A stretch of DNA of 64,000 nucleotides from Pseudomonas sp. PSKL.D1 (GCF_028898945.1 NZ_CP118607.1:2962001-3026000); one strand, 5' to 3'; positions 1 through 8,382 are shown, numbered from the stretch's first letter. Notes: a model not told the origin generated them from the letters alone. Translations and numbers: made by a program.

Positions 1-546
1 CGCCGGCCAGCGCACCGAGCCCAGCACGTCAGTGCCCAAGGAGATGTCGCACAAGCCGGCCGCAACCGACACCGCGGAGCCGGTACTGGAGCCGGACGGG
101 TCGATGGTGGGGAAATGCGGGTTGCGGCACCCGGCACCGAAGGCGATGTTCAGCTCGGTGGTGGCTACTTTGCAGGTCAGGGCGATGCGCGGGTCGAGGA
201 ACGTCAGCGCCTCGGCGCTGCGTTGCGGGTAGTGGCGATAGCTGCGCAACCCCAGCCGCGTCGGCATGCCGGCCACATCGACCGTGTCCTTCACGCCCAG
301 GCGATACCACGGTGCCTCGGCTTCACGGGTACTGGTCAGGCAACGGTAGTGGCTGTCGGCATGCACGCTCCAGTGCGCGTACTGCTGCGCCCATTCCGCC
401 GCCAGGGCGGGGTTGCCCTGCAACAGCTGGTGGCGCTTGCGCAGGCCGAGGCCGAGGTATTCCGGCTGCTCGCGGCCCTGGCTGGCATCCGCGCCACAGT
501 GGGCGAGGTAATGGTTGATGGTGGCCTGGGTATCAGCGTGGCTCAT
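1..546 (-). CDS. Amidase-signature family hydrolase, 3' end beyond the window
   Basis: This is the N-terminal 182 residues of an amidase signature enzyme, which hydrolyses amide (C-N) bonds. I translated it by hand from the ATG at 546. The Ser-cisSer-Lys triad is visible: Lys86 in GVKDTVDVAGMPT, cis-Ser153 in PSGSSTGSA, and the nucleophile Ser177 in GTDVLGSVR, exactly 24 residues after Ser153 as is usual in the family. The frame is open to the window edge. It overlaps the end of the upstream AMP ligase gene by 14 bp, so it is probably the last known gene of the same operon. In this context it could tailor or release an amide product, or cleave an amide precursor; the substrate cannot be read from the sequence. 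Confidence 0.88.
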   Translation of the reverse strand, partial: MSHADTQATINHYLAHCGADASQGREQPEYLGLGLRKRHQLLQGNPALAAEWAQQYAHWSVHADSHYRCLTSTREAEAPWYRLGVKDTVDVAGMPTRLGLRSYRHYPQRSAEALTFLDPRIALTCKVATTELNIAFGAGCRNPHFPTIDPSGSSTGSAVSVAAGLCDISLGTDVLGSVRWPA

Positions 547-1528
547 GGGTGTATTCCTTGACAGAGGTTGAGGCAGCCCACGGTTGGGGCTTACCCGTGG
601 CGGACAACGGCAAATCGGCAACGCGGCGAATCGCCACCGGCCGGGGGTGGCCCGGTGGCAGGTGATCGAACGCTTGACGCACGGCGCGCTCGCTCAGGGT
701 GCTGGAGCTGTAGAGCACTTCGAACGCCTCGGCGCGCAAGGCATCGCGCACCGCCACACAGGCCAGCGCCGGGCACTCAAGGCGCTGGCTCAGGTCGCTG
801 GCCAGGCGCGCCAGGTCCAGGCGCAGGCCGTTGACCTTGATCAGGCTGCTGGCCCGGCCCAACCACTGGAACCGGCGCGTATCCAGCACCTGAATCTGGT
901 CCTCGCAGCAGTGCCGGGCAGCGGCGCTGGCGTGGCCCTCTTCCCGGGCGATACGTGGGCTGGCCACTTCCAGCGCACAGGGTTGGCCCGGCGCACTCAG
1001 CAGCGTGACATCGTCAAGCAAGGTCCAGGGTTGGTCTGCGGTACTGTTGGCGCCCAGTTCGCGATAGGCAATGGCGCCGGTTTCGGTCGAACCCAGCAGT
1101 TCGAGGAAACGCACTTGCGGCCCGGCATGCTGGCGCACGACGGCCAAGGCATCCGGCGGCAGCAACGATGCACTGTGAATCACCAGCACGGGGCGTTGGT
1201 TTGCCAGGCGGGCCAGCAAGGCAGGCAGTAACCGCCAGGTGCTGGCGATGGCCAGGATCGCGCAGGGCCCGTCGCCGTCCAGGGTCGGCAGGCAATGCTG
1301 CTCCAGAGAACACGCCTGCAGCCGTGCGTTCATCACTTGTGCGCCAACTTCACCCAGGATCATCCCGTAGCTGTGGCTGGCCGGGGCAAAGGCCAGAATC
1401 TCGCGTACACCGGGCGCCCAGCGGCCAAGGATCAGCGAGGCCTCGCACGCCATTTGCGCCCTGCTGCGCAACCAGCGGCGCGGTGCACCGGTGGAGCCGG
1501 AGGTGCTGAAGGCGGTTTCGTCGTTCAC
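533..1528 (-). CDS. Short AMP-binding acyl/aryl ligase lacking the usual N-terminal region
   Basis: This is a 331-residue member of the ANL adenylate-forming family, which activates a carboxylate as an acyl-AMP for transfer to a thiol, here probably the neighbouring carrier protein. It starts with GTG, overlapping the carrier protein stop as GTGA. The phosphate-binding loop STSGSTGAP begins at about residue 8, so the 100-200 residues that normally precede it are absent. The later motifs are present: LLGSTETGAIAYR (A5), GRASSLIKVNGLRLD (A8 hinge region) and LPLSATGKPQP with the A10 lysine. The protein may therefore be a minimal ligase, or may work together with the PaaK-like enzyme at the start of the operon. 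The coupling with acp argues for carrier loading. The substrate is unknown. Confidence 0.85.
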   Translation of the reverse strand: MNDETAFSTSGSTGAPRRWLRSRAQMACEASLILGRWAPGVREILAFAPASHSYGMILGEVGAQVMNARLQACSLEQHCLPTLDGDGPCAILAIASTWRLLPALLARLANQRPVLVIHSASLLPPDALAVVRQHAGPQVRFLELLGSTETGAIAYRELGANSTADQPWTLLDDVTLLSAPGQPCALEVASPRIAREEGHASAAARHCCEDQIQVLDTRRFQWLGRASSLIKVNGLRLDLARLASDLSQRLECPALACVAVRDALRAEAFEVLYSSSTLSERAVRQAFDHLPPGHPRPVAIRRVADLPLSATGKPQPWAASTSVKEYTHEPR

Positions 1529-1809
1529 AGGCTGGCCTGCAAGGTCAGTTGGTCTTCGCGCTTCTGGTCGACGAACTGCTCCATCTTCTCCAGGGTTTCG
1601 AACCAGAAGCGCACGTCGTCGCTCAGGTAGTCCACTTCGATGTCGAACGCGCCTTCGATGGCGGTGATCACTTCAACCGCCATGAGGCTGTCGAAGCGTT
1701 CGCCCAGAAAGTCCCGGAAGCTGTCACCGGGGGCGATGGCATTGATGTCGTCGCCCAGTAGCTGGCCGAGGGTCTGGCGGATGCGTTGTGCGGTGCTGAG
1801 GTTGCTCAT
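1525..1809 (-). CDS. Stand-alone acyl carrier protein
   Basis: This 94-residue acidic protein carries the phosphopantetheine attachment motif GERFDSLMAVEV, with Ser41 as the probable attachment site, within a predicted four-helix carrier fold. It would carry an acyl or aryl thioester between enzymes of the operon. It is coupled on both sides: its ATG overlaps the stop of the tautomerase-like gene as ATGA, and its TGA overlaps the GTG of the AMP ligase. It has no attached synthase domains, and no ketosynthase or condensation domain lies nearby. This points to simple loading and modification of one tethered acid rather than chain assembly, unless partner genes lie to the left of the window. Confidence 0.9.
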   Translation of the reverse strand: MSNLSTAQRIRQTLGQLLGDDINAIAPGDSFRDFLGERFDSLMAVEVITAIEGAFDIEVDYLSDDVRFWFETLEKMEQFVDQKREDQLTLQASL

Positions 1810-2213
1810 GAGCCTGTCTTACCTTGTGGTTGGGCGGCGTTCACCAACACTGGGCCGGCGCTGAAAAACACCTGCTCGGGCTGGATCGGGTCGAAATGCA
1901 GATAAATGAATGCGCTTGGGTACTGGCTGCGCAGGCACTGGTGCAGGCCTTCGGCCAACGCCTGTTTCGCCTTGGCGTCGCGGGCGGCATCCAGCGTGAC
2001 GCGCAGGTAGAACTGCGCGGGCACTCCGCTGCGGTCGAGGGTGGGCAGCGGCATGCCTGCACTGAACACGCAGGCCTCGGGCAACGGGCTGAAGAACACC
2101 ATGCAATGGGCGGCTTCGGCGCCCAGTTGCTTGAGCTGGCGGGTCAGCGCCAGGGCCAGGCGTTTGCGCGCCAGGACTTCAAGGGGCGCACAGGCTACGG
2201 TGATGGTTGGCAT
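1806..2213 (-). CDS. Tautomerase/MIF-superfamily-like small protein
   Basis: The 135-residue protein begins MPTITVACAPLEVLARKR. After removal of Met, Pro1 would be the general base typical of the 4-oxalocrotonate tautomerase/MIF superfamily. Regularly spaced beta strands and a helix (FYLRVTLDAARDAKAKQAL) fit that fold, but the length and the remaining sequence are atypical and no second catalytic residue can be named. It lies 9 bp after the alpha-toroid gene and overlaps the carrier protein gene. A keto-enol isomerisation or a non-catalytic role in the pathway are both possible. The family call rests mainly on the N terminus. Confidence 0.55.
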   Translation of the reverse strand: MPTITVACAPLEVLARKRLALALTRQLKQLGAEAAHCMVFFSPLPEACVFSAGMPLPTLDRSGVPAQFYLRVTLDAARDAKAKQALAEGLHQCLRSQYPSAFIYLHFDPIQPEQVFFSAGPVLVNAAQPQGKTGS

Positions 2214-2222
2214 GGCATGTCC

Positions 2223-3938
2223 TTATGAAAGCTGCAGCATCGGCAAGTGCTGACGCTGGCCTATGGCCAAGGCGTCGAGCAGTCGGCCCAGGCAGGTGGA
2301 AAGTGCGTCCACCCCTTGCAGGAACAACGGCGACCAGGCGAGGCCTGCGTCACTGCGCACCTTGTCGAGGAAAAAACGCAGGTGTGGCATATCCACCGGC
2401 AAGCCGAGGTGTGCCGCCAGGGCCACGGCCTGGTAGGTACTGAGCAAATCGGGAATGCGCTGGCCCTGATTGGCGAAACCGCCCTGGCGCACCTTGTGTG
2501 CCGCCATCAGTTGCGTTGCGCTTTCGCGCACATCGTGGCCAAGGTAAGCAAGGCAGCCCAGCGCTTGCAGCCCGGCGCGCAGCGAGGTTTCGCCGCGCGG
2601 ATACCCGGCATATCCCTCTGCGTGCCGGCAACTGGCCACAAAGCCTTCAAGTGCCTTGAGATCGACGCCCACGGGCGTTTCGAGGTGGCGCAGGATCGCC
2701 ACCGCCGACGCCGTGGACACCATGTCCGAGCCGCGCCCCTCCCAGAACCCGAAGCCGCCGTCGGGGTTTTGCAGGGTGGCCAGCCAATGGCCGATTGCCT
2801 GGCGGGCCGTGGGTTGCCCAGCGAATGCGCCCGCCGCCAGGCCCCAATTGGTGCAGCGCACCTCAGCGCCACGGCCGGGCATGTACATGATCCCCGGCTC
2901 ATTGGGCATCTGGCAGCCTTCAATCCAGCGTCGCGCAGCTTCGGCCTGTTGCAGCGTGAGGTTACCGCCCAGCACTGCCGCTGCCGTGGTCAGCACATCG
3001 GCGGCCGAACTGGCCTGCCGGTAGGTATAACCGCCCTGGGGCATCGCCAATGTCGCGATGAACGCTGCCACGCCGTCGGCCAGGTGCGTGACCGGTTCAC
3101 CCAGCGCCTTGAGCGAGCCTACGGCGCAGAATGCCGCCCACACATCTTCGCCGTCATAGCCGGCCCAGCGCACGAAAGCCCCGGTCGGCCCACGCAGTGA
3201 TTCGATCCAGCCGGCGCACTGCTGCCGCGCCAAGGGTTGTGCCTGCAAGGCGGCAAGGCTGGCCGTGGCGCGGTAGGTTGCCCACAGGCATGGCACCTGC
3301 GCAGCTTCGCTGAAACGGAAGCCGCCGCAATCCATCTGCTGCGCCTGCAGCCAGCCCACCAGCCGCGCCATGTCCCACTTCGGCGCTGGCAAGCCCTGGC
3401 GCGCCAGGGCGCGTGCCGCCATTACGCCATAGAAGCAGGCGCGGGTGTCCGCGACGTTGCGCCGGGCGAAATCGGCAGACCAGCTGAGCCCGCCGTTGGC
3501 GCATTGCAACCCATCCAGCCAGGTGTACAAGGCCTCGGTATCCCGTGGTGTGCTGTCACATACCTCGACCAGCGTGCGCAGCGCGTAGTGGCTGGCCCAC
3601 ACATCGGCGGTCTGGCCCGGGCACATGGCGTAGGCGTCACCATCGAACAGTGTATGAACCCAATGGGCAGTCTGCTCGGGCTGCTCCGCCGCCTGCCCCA
3701 GGTCGTTCAGCGTCTCGGTGCAATAGAACGTCGCCCAGGCATCGGACGGCATGCCCTTGCTCCAGGCAAAGCCGCCATCGCGATTGCGCCGGGACTGGAT
3801 GTAGCTGCGCAGCGCCGGCACGTCGGCGCCATCGAGGCGCTCGACCCAGGCCAGGCTACGAATGGCGGCGTAGGTGCACCACAAGTCCGGCTGGCCGTTG
3901 GCCAGGCCCTGCCCGGCGGGGAAACGGGGCGGCGTCAT
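2223..3938 (-). CDS. Alpha-toroid repeat protein (prenyltransferase/squalene cyclase-like)
   Basis: The 571-residue protein is built of about ten helical-hairpin repeats, each with a Gly-Gly-Phe/Tyr turn: DGGFAWSKG, NGGLSWSAD, CGGFRFSEA, PQGGYTYRQ, DGGFGFWEGRG, RQGGFANQG and others. These resemble the repeats of protein prenyltransferase beta subunits and class II terpene cyclases. No DXDD proton donor is visible, so it is probably not a squalene-hopene-type cyclase, and I could not assign the full Asp-Cys-His zinc site of a prenyltransferase. It has no signal peptide and no membrane segments. The ATG overlaps the upstream PaaK-like gene as ATGA, so it belongs to the putative biosynthetic operon. 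It may be a cyclase, a transferase or a scaffold; the function is open. Confidence 0.75.
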   Translation of the reverse strand: MTPPRFPAGQGLANGQPDLWCTYAAIRSLAWVERLDGADVPALRSYIQSRRNRDGGFAWSKGMPSDAWATFYCTETLNDLGQAAEQPEQTAHWVHTLFDGDAYAMCPGQTADVWASHYALRTLVEVCDSTPRDTEALYTWLDGLQCANGGLSWSADFARRNVADTRACFYGVMAARALARQGLPAPKWDMARLVGWLQAQQMDCGGFRFSEAAQVPCLWATYRATASLAALQAQPLARQQCAGWIESLRGPTGAFVRWAGYDGEDVWAAFCAVGSLKALGEPVTHLADGVAAFIATLAMPQGGYTYRQASSAADVLTTAAAVLGGNLTLQQAEAARRWIEGCQMPNEPGIMYMPGRGAEVRCTNWGLAAGAFAGQPTARQAIGHWLATLQNPDGGFGFWEGRGSDMVSTASAVAILRHLETPVGVDLKALEGFVASCRHAEGYAGYPRGETSLRAGLQALGCLAYLGHDVRESATQLMAAHKVRQGGFANQGQRIPDLLSTYQAVALAAHLGLPVDMPHLRFFLDKVRSDAGLAWSPLFLQGVDALSTCLGRLLDALAIGQRQHLPMLQLS

Positions 3939-5251
3939 GGCTGGCCCCCGACAAAGCGCAGGTTGGTTTTCTTCCAGCTTTTTTGCGAGGCGCCGCTTTT
4001 GTTGATGGCCGACAGGTTGTTGACGAACAGGATGCGGCTCCAGCGCAGGCCGATGTGCTGCTCGGAGCGCGCGTGCAAACGCGCCTGCAACTGGGGCTCC
4101 TGGCTTTGGTCCCAGCCCACATCCCGTTCAAGGATCAACGAAGCCGTGTCGTGATCACGGTCCACTTCGATCACATAGCCGGTGGCATCGCAGGTGCCGT
4201 ACACCACTTCTTCAACGGCGCGAATTTCCAGGCTGGCCCCGCCTACGGTGATGCTGTCGCTGTCCCGGCCGTTTATCAGCAGGCTCGGGCTGGCAAGCCC
4301 CGGCGCCCAGGGCGCGGTGATGGTCACGCTGTCGCCGGTGTCCAGCCGCAGCAGCGGCCGTGCGTAAAGGTTCAACGGGGTGACGACAAGGCGGCCTGTC
4401 AAACCTTCGGCAGGTGGGACAACCCTGCCGTCCGGCAGCAGCAGCTCGAAGTAGTTGGTGGCGGTGGCCAGGCGCATCTGCCGGTCCTCGCCCACCGCGG
4501 CCAGCGTGCCCGTTTCGGTGCTGCCATAACTGGCATCCAGCACTTCGCATTGCCATTCACGCGCCAGGCGCTGGCGGAATGGCCGGGTGTTGACCTCGCC
4601 CAGCAGCATGATGGCCTGTACAGAACCGGCAAAGCCCTGTAGCAACTCACGCTGCTTCAAGTAGCGGGTCAGCTGCACCAGCACGCCCGGAGCAATGAAC
4701 AGCACGGTCGGGCGGTAGGTGTCGAACGTTTTGCATACCCGTTCCCAATCGGTAATACCGGTGGTGAAGGGGTACAGCCGCACGTGGGAAACGTCCAGGT
4801 ACTCGCACACGTTGGCGATCAGGTCGCCCACGGGCACGATGTCCGATGGCATCAGGTTGGCTACCCGCGCGCCTGGCCGCAGTACCGAGCGCCAGTGGCT
4901 GGCGACACTGACGGCGTTCCAGATGATGTCGCCCTTCACACGGGGTGTTGGCGTGGGTTCGCCCGTGGTGCCGGTGGTGGCGTAGTACTTGGCCGCATCA
5001 CCGAGTGCCACCGTGCAGAACTCAAGTGGCTGGCTTTTAAGCAGCGCCTTGGGTGTGAGTGGCAACTGGTTGAACGTGGTGAAACTGTAAGTACCCACAC
5101 CGGCGTACTGTGCGCTGCCAAGTGCCCGGCCCCATACCGCCTGCAACTTGCGTTCATAAAACGTGGCGTCGGGGATTTGCCCCCCCTGCTGCTGAAGCTC
5201 GCGCTCCGCGCCCTTCAGTACGCCGTATTCCTGGTCGCTGTGAACCAACAT
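3935..5251 (-). CDS. Phenylacetate-CoA ligase-like adenylating enzyme
   Basis: The 438-residue protein belongs to the PaaK-like branch of adenylate-forming enzymes. Visible motifs are YYATTGTTGEPTPTPR (P-loop), DASYGSTETGTLA (A5), RLDTGDSV (A7) and the C-terminal INGRDSDSITVGG. It should activate an aryl or short carboxylic acid as an adenylate for CoA or carrier-protein transfer. I chose the ATG at 5251 because GAGAGGGG lies just upstream; the ATG at 5269 would place this Shine-Dalgarno sequence inside the gene. It is the first gene of a five-to-six-gene overlapping operon, and the next ATG overlaps its stop. The substrate could derive from the shikimate pathway, given the divergent DAHP synthase. 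Confidence 0.85.
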   Translation of the reverse strand: MLVHSDQEYGVLKGAERELQQQGGQIPDATFYERKLQAVWGRALGSAQYAGVGTYSFTTFNQLPLTPKALLKSQPLEFCTVALGDAAKYYATTGTTGEPTPTPRVKGDIIWNAVSVASHWRSVLRPGARVANLMPSDIVPVGDLIANVCEYLDVSHVRLYPFTTGITDWERVCKTFDTYRPTVLFIAPGVLVQLTRYLKQRELLQGFAGSVQAIMLLGEVNTRPFRQRLAREWQCEVLDASYGSTETGTLAAVGEDRQMRLATATNYFELLLPDGRVVPPAEGLTGRLVVTPLNLYARPLLRLDTGDSVTITAPWAPGLASPSLLINGRDSDSITVGGASLEIRAVEEVVYGTCDATGYVIEVDRDHDTASLILERDVGWDQSQEPQLQARLHARSEQHIGLRWSRILFVNNLSAINKSGASQKSWKKTNLRFVGGQP

Positions 5252-5547
5252 CGACTCGCCCCTCTCCATTGAACTGAGCAGAGGATTGGCGAGGGGGTGG
5301 GGCTTCGTAAAATACTTAATTTAAGCCGCTAGTAATAGTTACAAAGTATTATTCGGGGGCTTTTGATCCAAGTTCTGAATGCCCGGCAGTCCTTTTCTTG
5401 CGAATATTGTGGATTCCCGCCCTGTTTCCGGGGGGATATCAGACAAAGATACAAACAGTATTTCCCTCCTGATCCGCGCCCTGCGCACTATCGCCTCAAC
5501 CTGCCGCACCGGCAGGCCGAGCGACGACACTCTCAGGAGAGACACCC
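5252..5547. promoter_or_regulatory. Divergent promoter region of the biosynthetic cluster
   Basis: This 296-bp gap separates the two divergent operons of the cluster. It is clearly AT-richer than its surroundings around 5305-5355, as expected for promoters. A 7-bp inverted repeat, AATACTT (5311-5317) and AAGTATT (5344-5350), is separated by 26 bp and may be a regulator site. AGGAGA lies just before the ATG at 5548. A 68-codon ORF on the minus strand here shows no coding signs. Confidence 0.5.
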
Positions 5548-6927
5548 ATGTACCCCCCTTCTGCCACTGCGGCGAATGCCCTCACGCACTGGGCACCTGA
5601 TTCATGGCGCAGTTGGCCAGCTCTGCAACAACCGGCTTATCAAAACCCGCAAGCGCTGGCCCTGGTGCTGGATGCCTTGGCCCTGCAACCGGCATTGGTC
5701 ACCGCCGAGCGCACACTGCACCTGAAGGCCATGCTCGCCGAGGCCCAGCAAGGCAAGCGTTTTGTGCTGCAGTTGGGTGACTGTGCCGAGCGCTTCGACC
5801 ACAACGACCTGCCCCAGACCCGGCGCCAGATTGCCCTGCTGCAGCAGATGAGCCAGGTGTTGATGCATGGCCTGCAACTGCCCGTGGTGCAGGTGGCCAG
5901 GCTTGCCGGGCAATATGCAAAACCCCGTTCCAGTGATATGGAAACCCATGACGGTGTGGCATTGCCGGTGTATCGCGGCGACAGTGTCAACAGCCCCGCC
6001 TTTACCGCCGAAGCGCGCCGGGCCGACCCACAGCGTTTGCTGGATGCCCATGCCCATTCGGCGCTGACACTGAAACACCTGCATGCGCTGCAAATGGCCG
6101 GTGTCGACCAGCTGCTGCATGGCGAACACTGGTCGCTGCGCTGGCTTGACCTGGCCCAAGGCCGCGATCGGCTGCAGGCGCTGCTAACCGAGGTGCAAGG
6201 CACCCTGCGCTTCATGCGCACCCTCGCCGGCTCACAGCCGGGCGCTTTCCTGCATCGGGAGGTATACATTTCCCACGAAGCGCTGCTGTTGGGGTATGAG
6301 CAGGCGCTGACCCGCCAAGACGAAGATGGCCGCTGGTTCAACCTCGCCACCCACCTGCCCTGGATCGGCCTGCGCACGGCCCAGCCGGAGGGTGCACATG
6401 TCGAGTACCTGCGTGGCCTGGCCAACCCGGTGGCGGTCAAAGTGGGCGCCGACGCCACCCCGTCGCAGCTGAACGCATTGGTCGAACGGCTTAATCCCGA
6501 TAATGAACCGGGCCGCCTCACCCTGATCCACCGCATGGGTGCGCACCTGCTGCACGAGCGCCTTGGGCCGTTGATTGAAGCGTTACAGGCGCAAGGTGCG
6601 CAGGTGCTGTGGTTGTGCGACCCCATGCACGGCAACACCCGCACCCTGCCCTGTGGCACCAAGACCCGCCTGTTCAACGACATCCTCGGCGAAATTGCCG
6701 ACGCCTTCACCGTGCATGCCCGCCACGGCTCCTGGCTGGGCGGCCTGCACCTGGAGGCCAGCGGCGATGATGTTACCGAATGCCTTGGCGGCGCGGCGGG
6801 GCTGCAACCGGCGGACCTGGGCAAGCATTACCTCAGCCAGGTGGACCCGCGCCTTAACCGTGACCAGGCGCTGGAACTGGCGCTGCGCATCAGCCTTGAT
6901 GTCGATGCATGGCGGCACTGCGCATGA
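5548..6927 (+). CDS. Class II 3-deoxy-7-phosphoheptulonate (DAHP) synthase
   Basis: This 459-residue protein condenses phosphoenolpyruvate with erythrose 4-phosphate, the first step of the shikimate pathway. It is the plant/PhzC-like type II form, shown by FVLQLGDCAERF, GQYAKPRSSDME, YRGDSVNS and LRWLDLAQGR. The family is unrelated in sequence to AroG/F/H. Short type II enzymes in pseudomonads are often embedded in secondary-metabolite clusters, where they escape aromatic amino acid feedback; that role fits here because it is divergent from a carrier-protein operon and coupled to an exporter gene. AGGAGA precedes the ATG. A plain housekeeping role cannot be excluded, but the context favours dedicated precursor supply. 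Confidence 0.93.
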   Translation: MYPPSATAANALTHWAPDSWRSWPALQQPAYQNPQALALVLDALALQPALVTAERTLHLKAMLAEAQQGKRFVLQLGDCAERFDHNDLPQTRRQIALLQQMSQVLMHGLQLPVVQVARLAGQYAKPRSSDMETHDGVALPVYRGDSVNSPAFTAEARRADPQRLLDAHAHSALTLKHLHALQMAGVDQLLHGEHWSLRWLDLAQGRDRLQALLTEVQGTLRFMRTLAGSQPGAFLHREVYISHEALLLGYEQALTRQDEDGRWFNLATHLPWIGLRTAQPEGAHVEYLRGLANPVAVKVGADATPSQLNALVERLNPDNEPGRLTLIHRMGAHLLHERLGPLIEALQAQGAQVLWLCDPMHGNTRTLPCGTKTRLFNDILGEIADAFTVHARHGSWLGGLHLEASGDDVTECLGGAAGLQPADLGKHYLSQVDPRLNRDQALELALRISLDVDAWRHCA

Positions 6928-8138
6928 CCATGAAGCCAAGGCCTGTGTCCATGCCAATCGTCATCTATGTGTTTTCGTTGTGTACCTTCACCTTCGGGCT
7001 GTCGGAATTTGTGGTGGCCGGGTTGGTGTCGGCGATGGCCGAAGACCTCGGCACCAGTGCGGCGGTAGCGGGCTCGGCGGTGGCGGCCTATGCCCTGGGG
7101 GCCGCGATCGGTGCGCCGCTGCTGACCGCATGGCTGCTCGGCCAGCGCGAGCGTACATCGTTGGCGTTGGCGTTAGTGGTGCTGGCAACGGGCAGCTTCG
7201 CTTTCGCTTGTGCTGAACAGTGGGTTTCGATGAACCTGATTCGCTTGGGTATCGGCCTGGTACACGGCATGTTCATGGCCGTGGCCGCAGATGTGGCCGT
7301 GAAGCTTGTCGACCCTGCGCGCGCCGGGCGTGCCCTGTCACTGGTGTGGCTGGGGCTTACTCTGGCACTGGCGTTGGGTGTGCCGCTGGGCACGTTGCTG
7401 GGTAGCCTGTGGTCATGGCGAGCGATCTTCGTGGGGTTGGGACTGCTGGGTCTGTGCAGCTTGTTCGGTTTGCTGAAGTTAATGCCTCGCCATCCGCCAC
7501 CCATGCTGGTCGACGGCAGCCGGATGGCCGGGCTGGCGACGCTGTGGCAGTGGCCACTGCTGGCGGCGGCGTGCCTTGCCATGCTGGTGAGCATGGCGAC
7601 CTTTTCCTTCCTGACGTATGTGTCGCCGTTCGTGCTGCGGGTGACGCATGGCGATGTCCCGCTGTTAAGCCTGGCCATGCTGATGTTCGGCTTGGCCACA
7701 TTGGTCGGCAACCTGCTGGCTGGTCATTTGGCTGATCGGTACGAGGTAGTGCGTTGCCTTAAGGTCGCCTTGGTGCTGCTGGTACTTAACTTGGTCCTTC
7801 TGTACCTCGCGCGGGCGCAGACTTGGGCCGTTGTATCGCTAGTGGGGGCCTTGGGCGGGCTTTTCTTTGCCATCGTGACCTTGTCGACACTGCGCCTGCT
7901 CGGCCTGGCGAAACAACTGGCGCCCGAGGCGACAGGGATTGCGTCGGGGGTGAGCATTGCCGCCTTCAATCTGGGCACGGCGCTGGGTGGAGCCATGGGG
8001 GGTTGGTGCATTCATCAGGTAGGGTTGGCCTACCTGCCCCTGACCGGTGCAGCCTGCGCCTTGCTGGCACTGGGTGTGTTGCAGGCCCAAGCCAGCGAAG
8101 GCCGTGCCTCAATGCTGAGGTCTGGCCTGCAGCGCTAG
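6924..8138 (+). CDS. MFS transporter of the drug:proton antiporter type
   Basis: The 404-residue protein has about twelve hydrophobic segments and resembles DHA1-type exporters (arabinose/drug efflux group): an N-terminal half with GLSEFVVAGLVSAMAEDL, then RLGIGLVHGMFMAVAADVA and a second half starting near LATLWQWPLLAAACLA. I chose the ATG at 6924, which overlaps the DAHP synthase stop as ATGA; an in-frame ATG also exists at 6909. Translational coupling to the DAHP synthase and the divergent operon make it the likely exporter of the cluster product, or a self-resistance pump. Confidence 0.85.
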   Translation: MTMKPRPVSMPIVIYVFSLCTFTFGLSEFVVAGLVSAMAEDLGTSAAVAGSAVAAYALGAAIGAPLLTAWLLGQRERTSLALALVVLATGSFAFACAEQWVSMNLIRLGIGLVHGMFMAVAADVAVKLVDPARAGRALSLVWLGLTLALALGVPLGTLLGSLWSWRAIFVGLGLLGLCSLFGLLKLMPRHPPPMLVDGSRMAGLATLWQWPLLAAACLAMLVSMATFSFLTYVSPFVLRVTHGDVPLLSLAMLMFGLATLVGNLLAGHLADRYEVVRCLKVALVLLVLNLVLLYLARAQTWAVVSLVGALGGLFFAIVTLSTLRLLGLAKQLAPEATGIASGVSIAAFNLGTALGGAMGGWCIHQVGLAYLPLTGAACALLALGVLQAQASEGRASMLRSGLQR

Positions 8139-8196
8139 GATGCTCGGCCTGCCCCGGCCCGCTTTCATCTCGATACCTCGCAGTGCAGCGGGTGGG

Positions 8197-8382
8197 TTAA
8201 TGCGGGCATGAGGTTGGCTCCGGCAGGTGCAGAGGCGTCTTGATCGGGTATTCGGGGGTGCCGTAGGCGTAGCAGGAGGTGGTGGCCTGTACTTCGTCAC
8301 AGGGCAGGAAATGCAGGGTGATCCCGCAGACCTTTTCGTATTCATGACACGACTCTCTGTAATCACCACATCGACCGGTCAC
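8197..8382 (-). CDS. Small cysteine-rich ORF of 61 residues downstream of the DUF4123 gene
   Basis: This ORF is read from GTG at 8382, whose GTGA overlaps the stop of the frameshifted DUF4123 gene, the arrangement of a translationally coupled pair. The product contains CHEYEKVCGITLHFLPCDE and ATTSCYAYGTPEYPIKTP, with six cysteines and no signal peptide. I do not recognise a family. Given its position after VgrG-like and DUF4123 genes, it may be a small effector-associated or immunity protein, or the stump of a larger gene. Coding is supported only by the coupling and by the non-random composition. Confidence 0.4.
   Translation of the reverse strand: MTGRCGDYRESCHEYEKVCGITLHFLPCDEVQATTSCYAYGTPEYPIKTPLHLPEPTSCPH

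Noticed and set aside
5339..5545. 68-codon minus-strand ORF in the divergent promoter of the biosynthetic cluster
   Set aside because: No ribosome-binding site or recognisable motif, and it fills the only promoter space for two operons.
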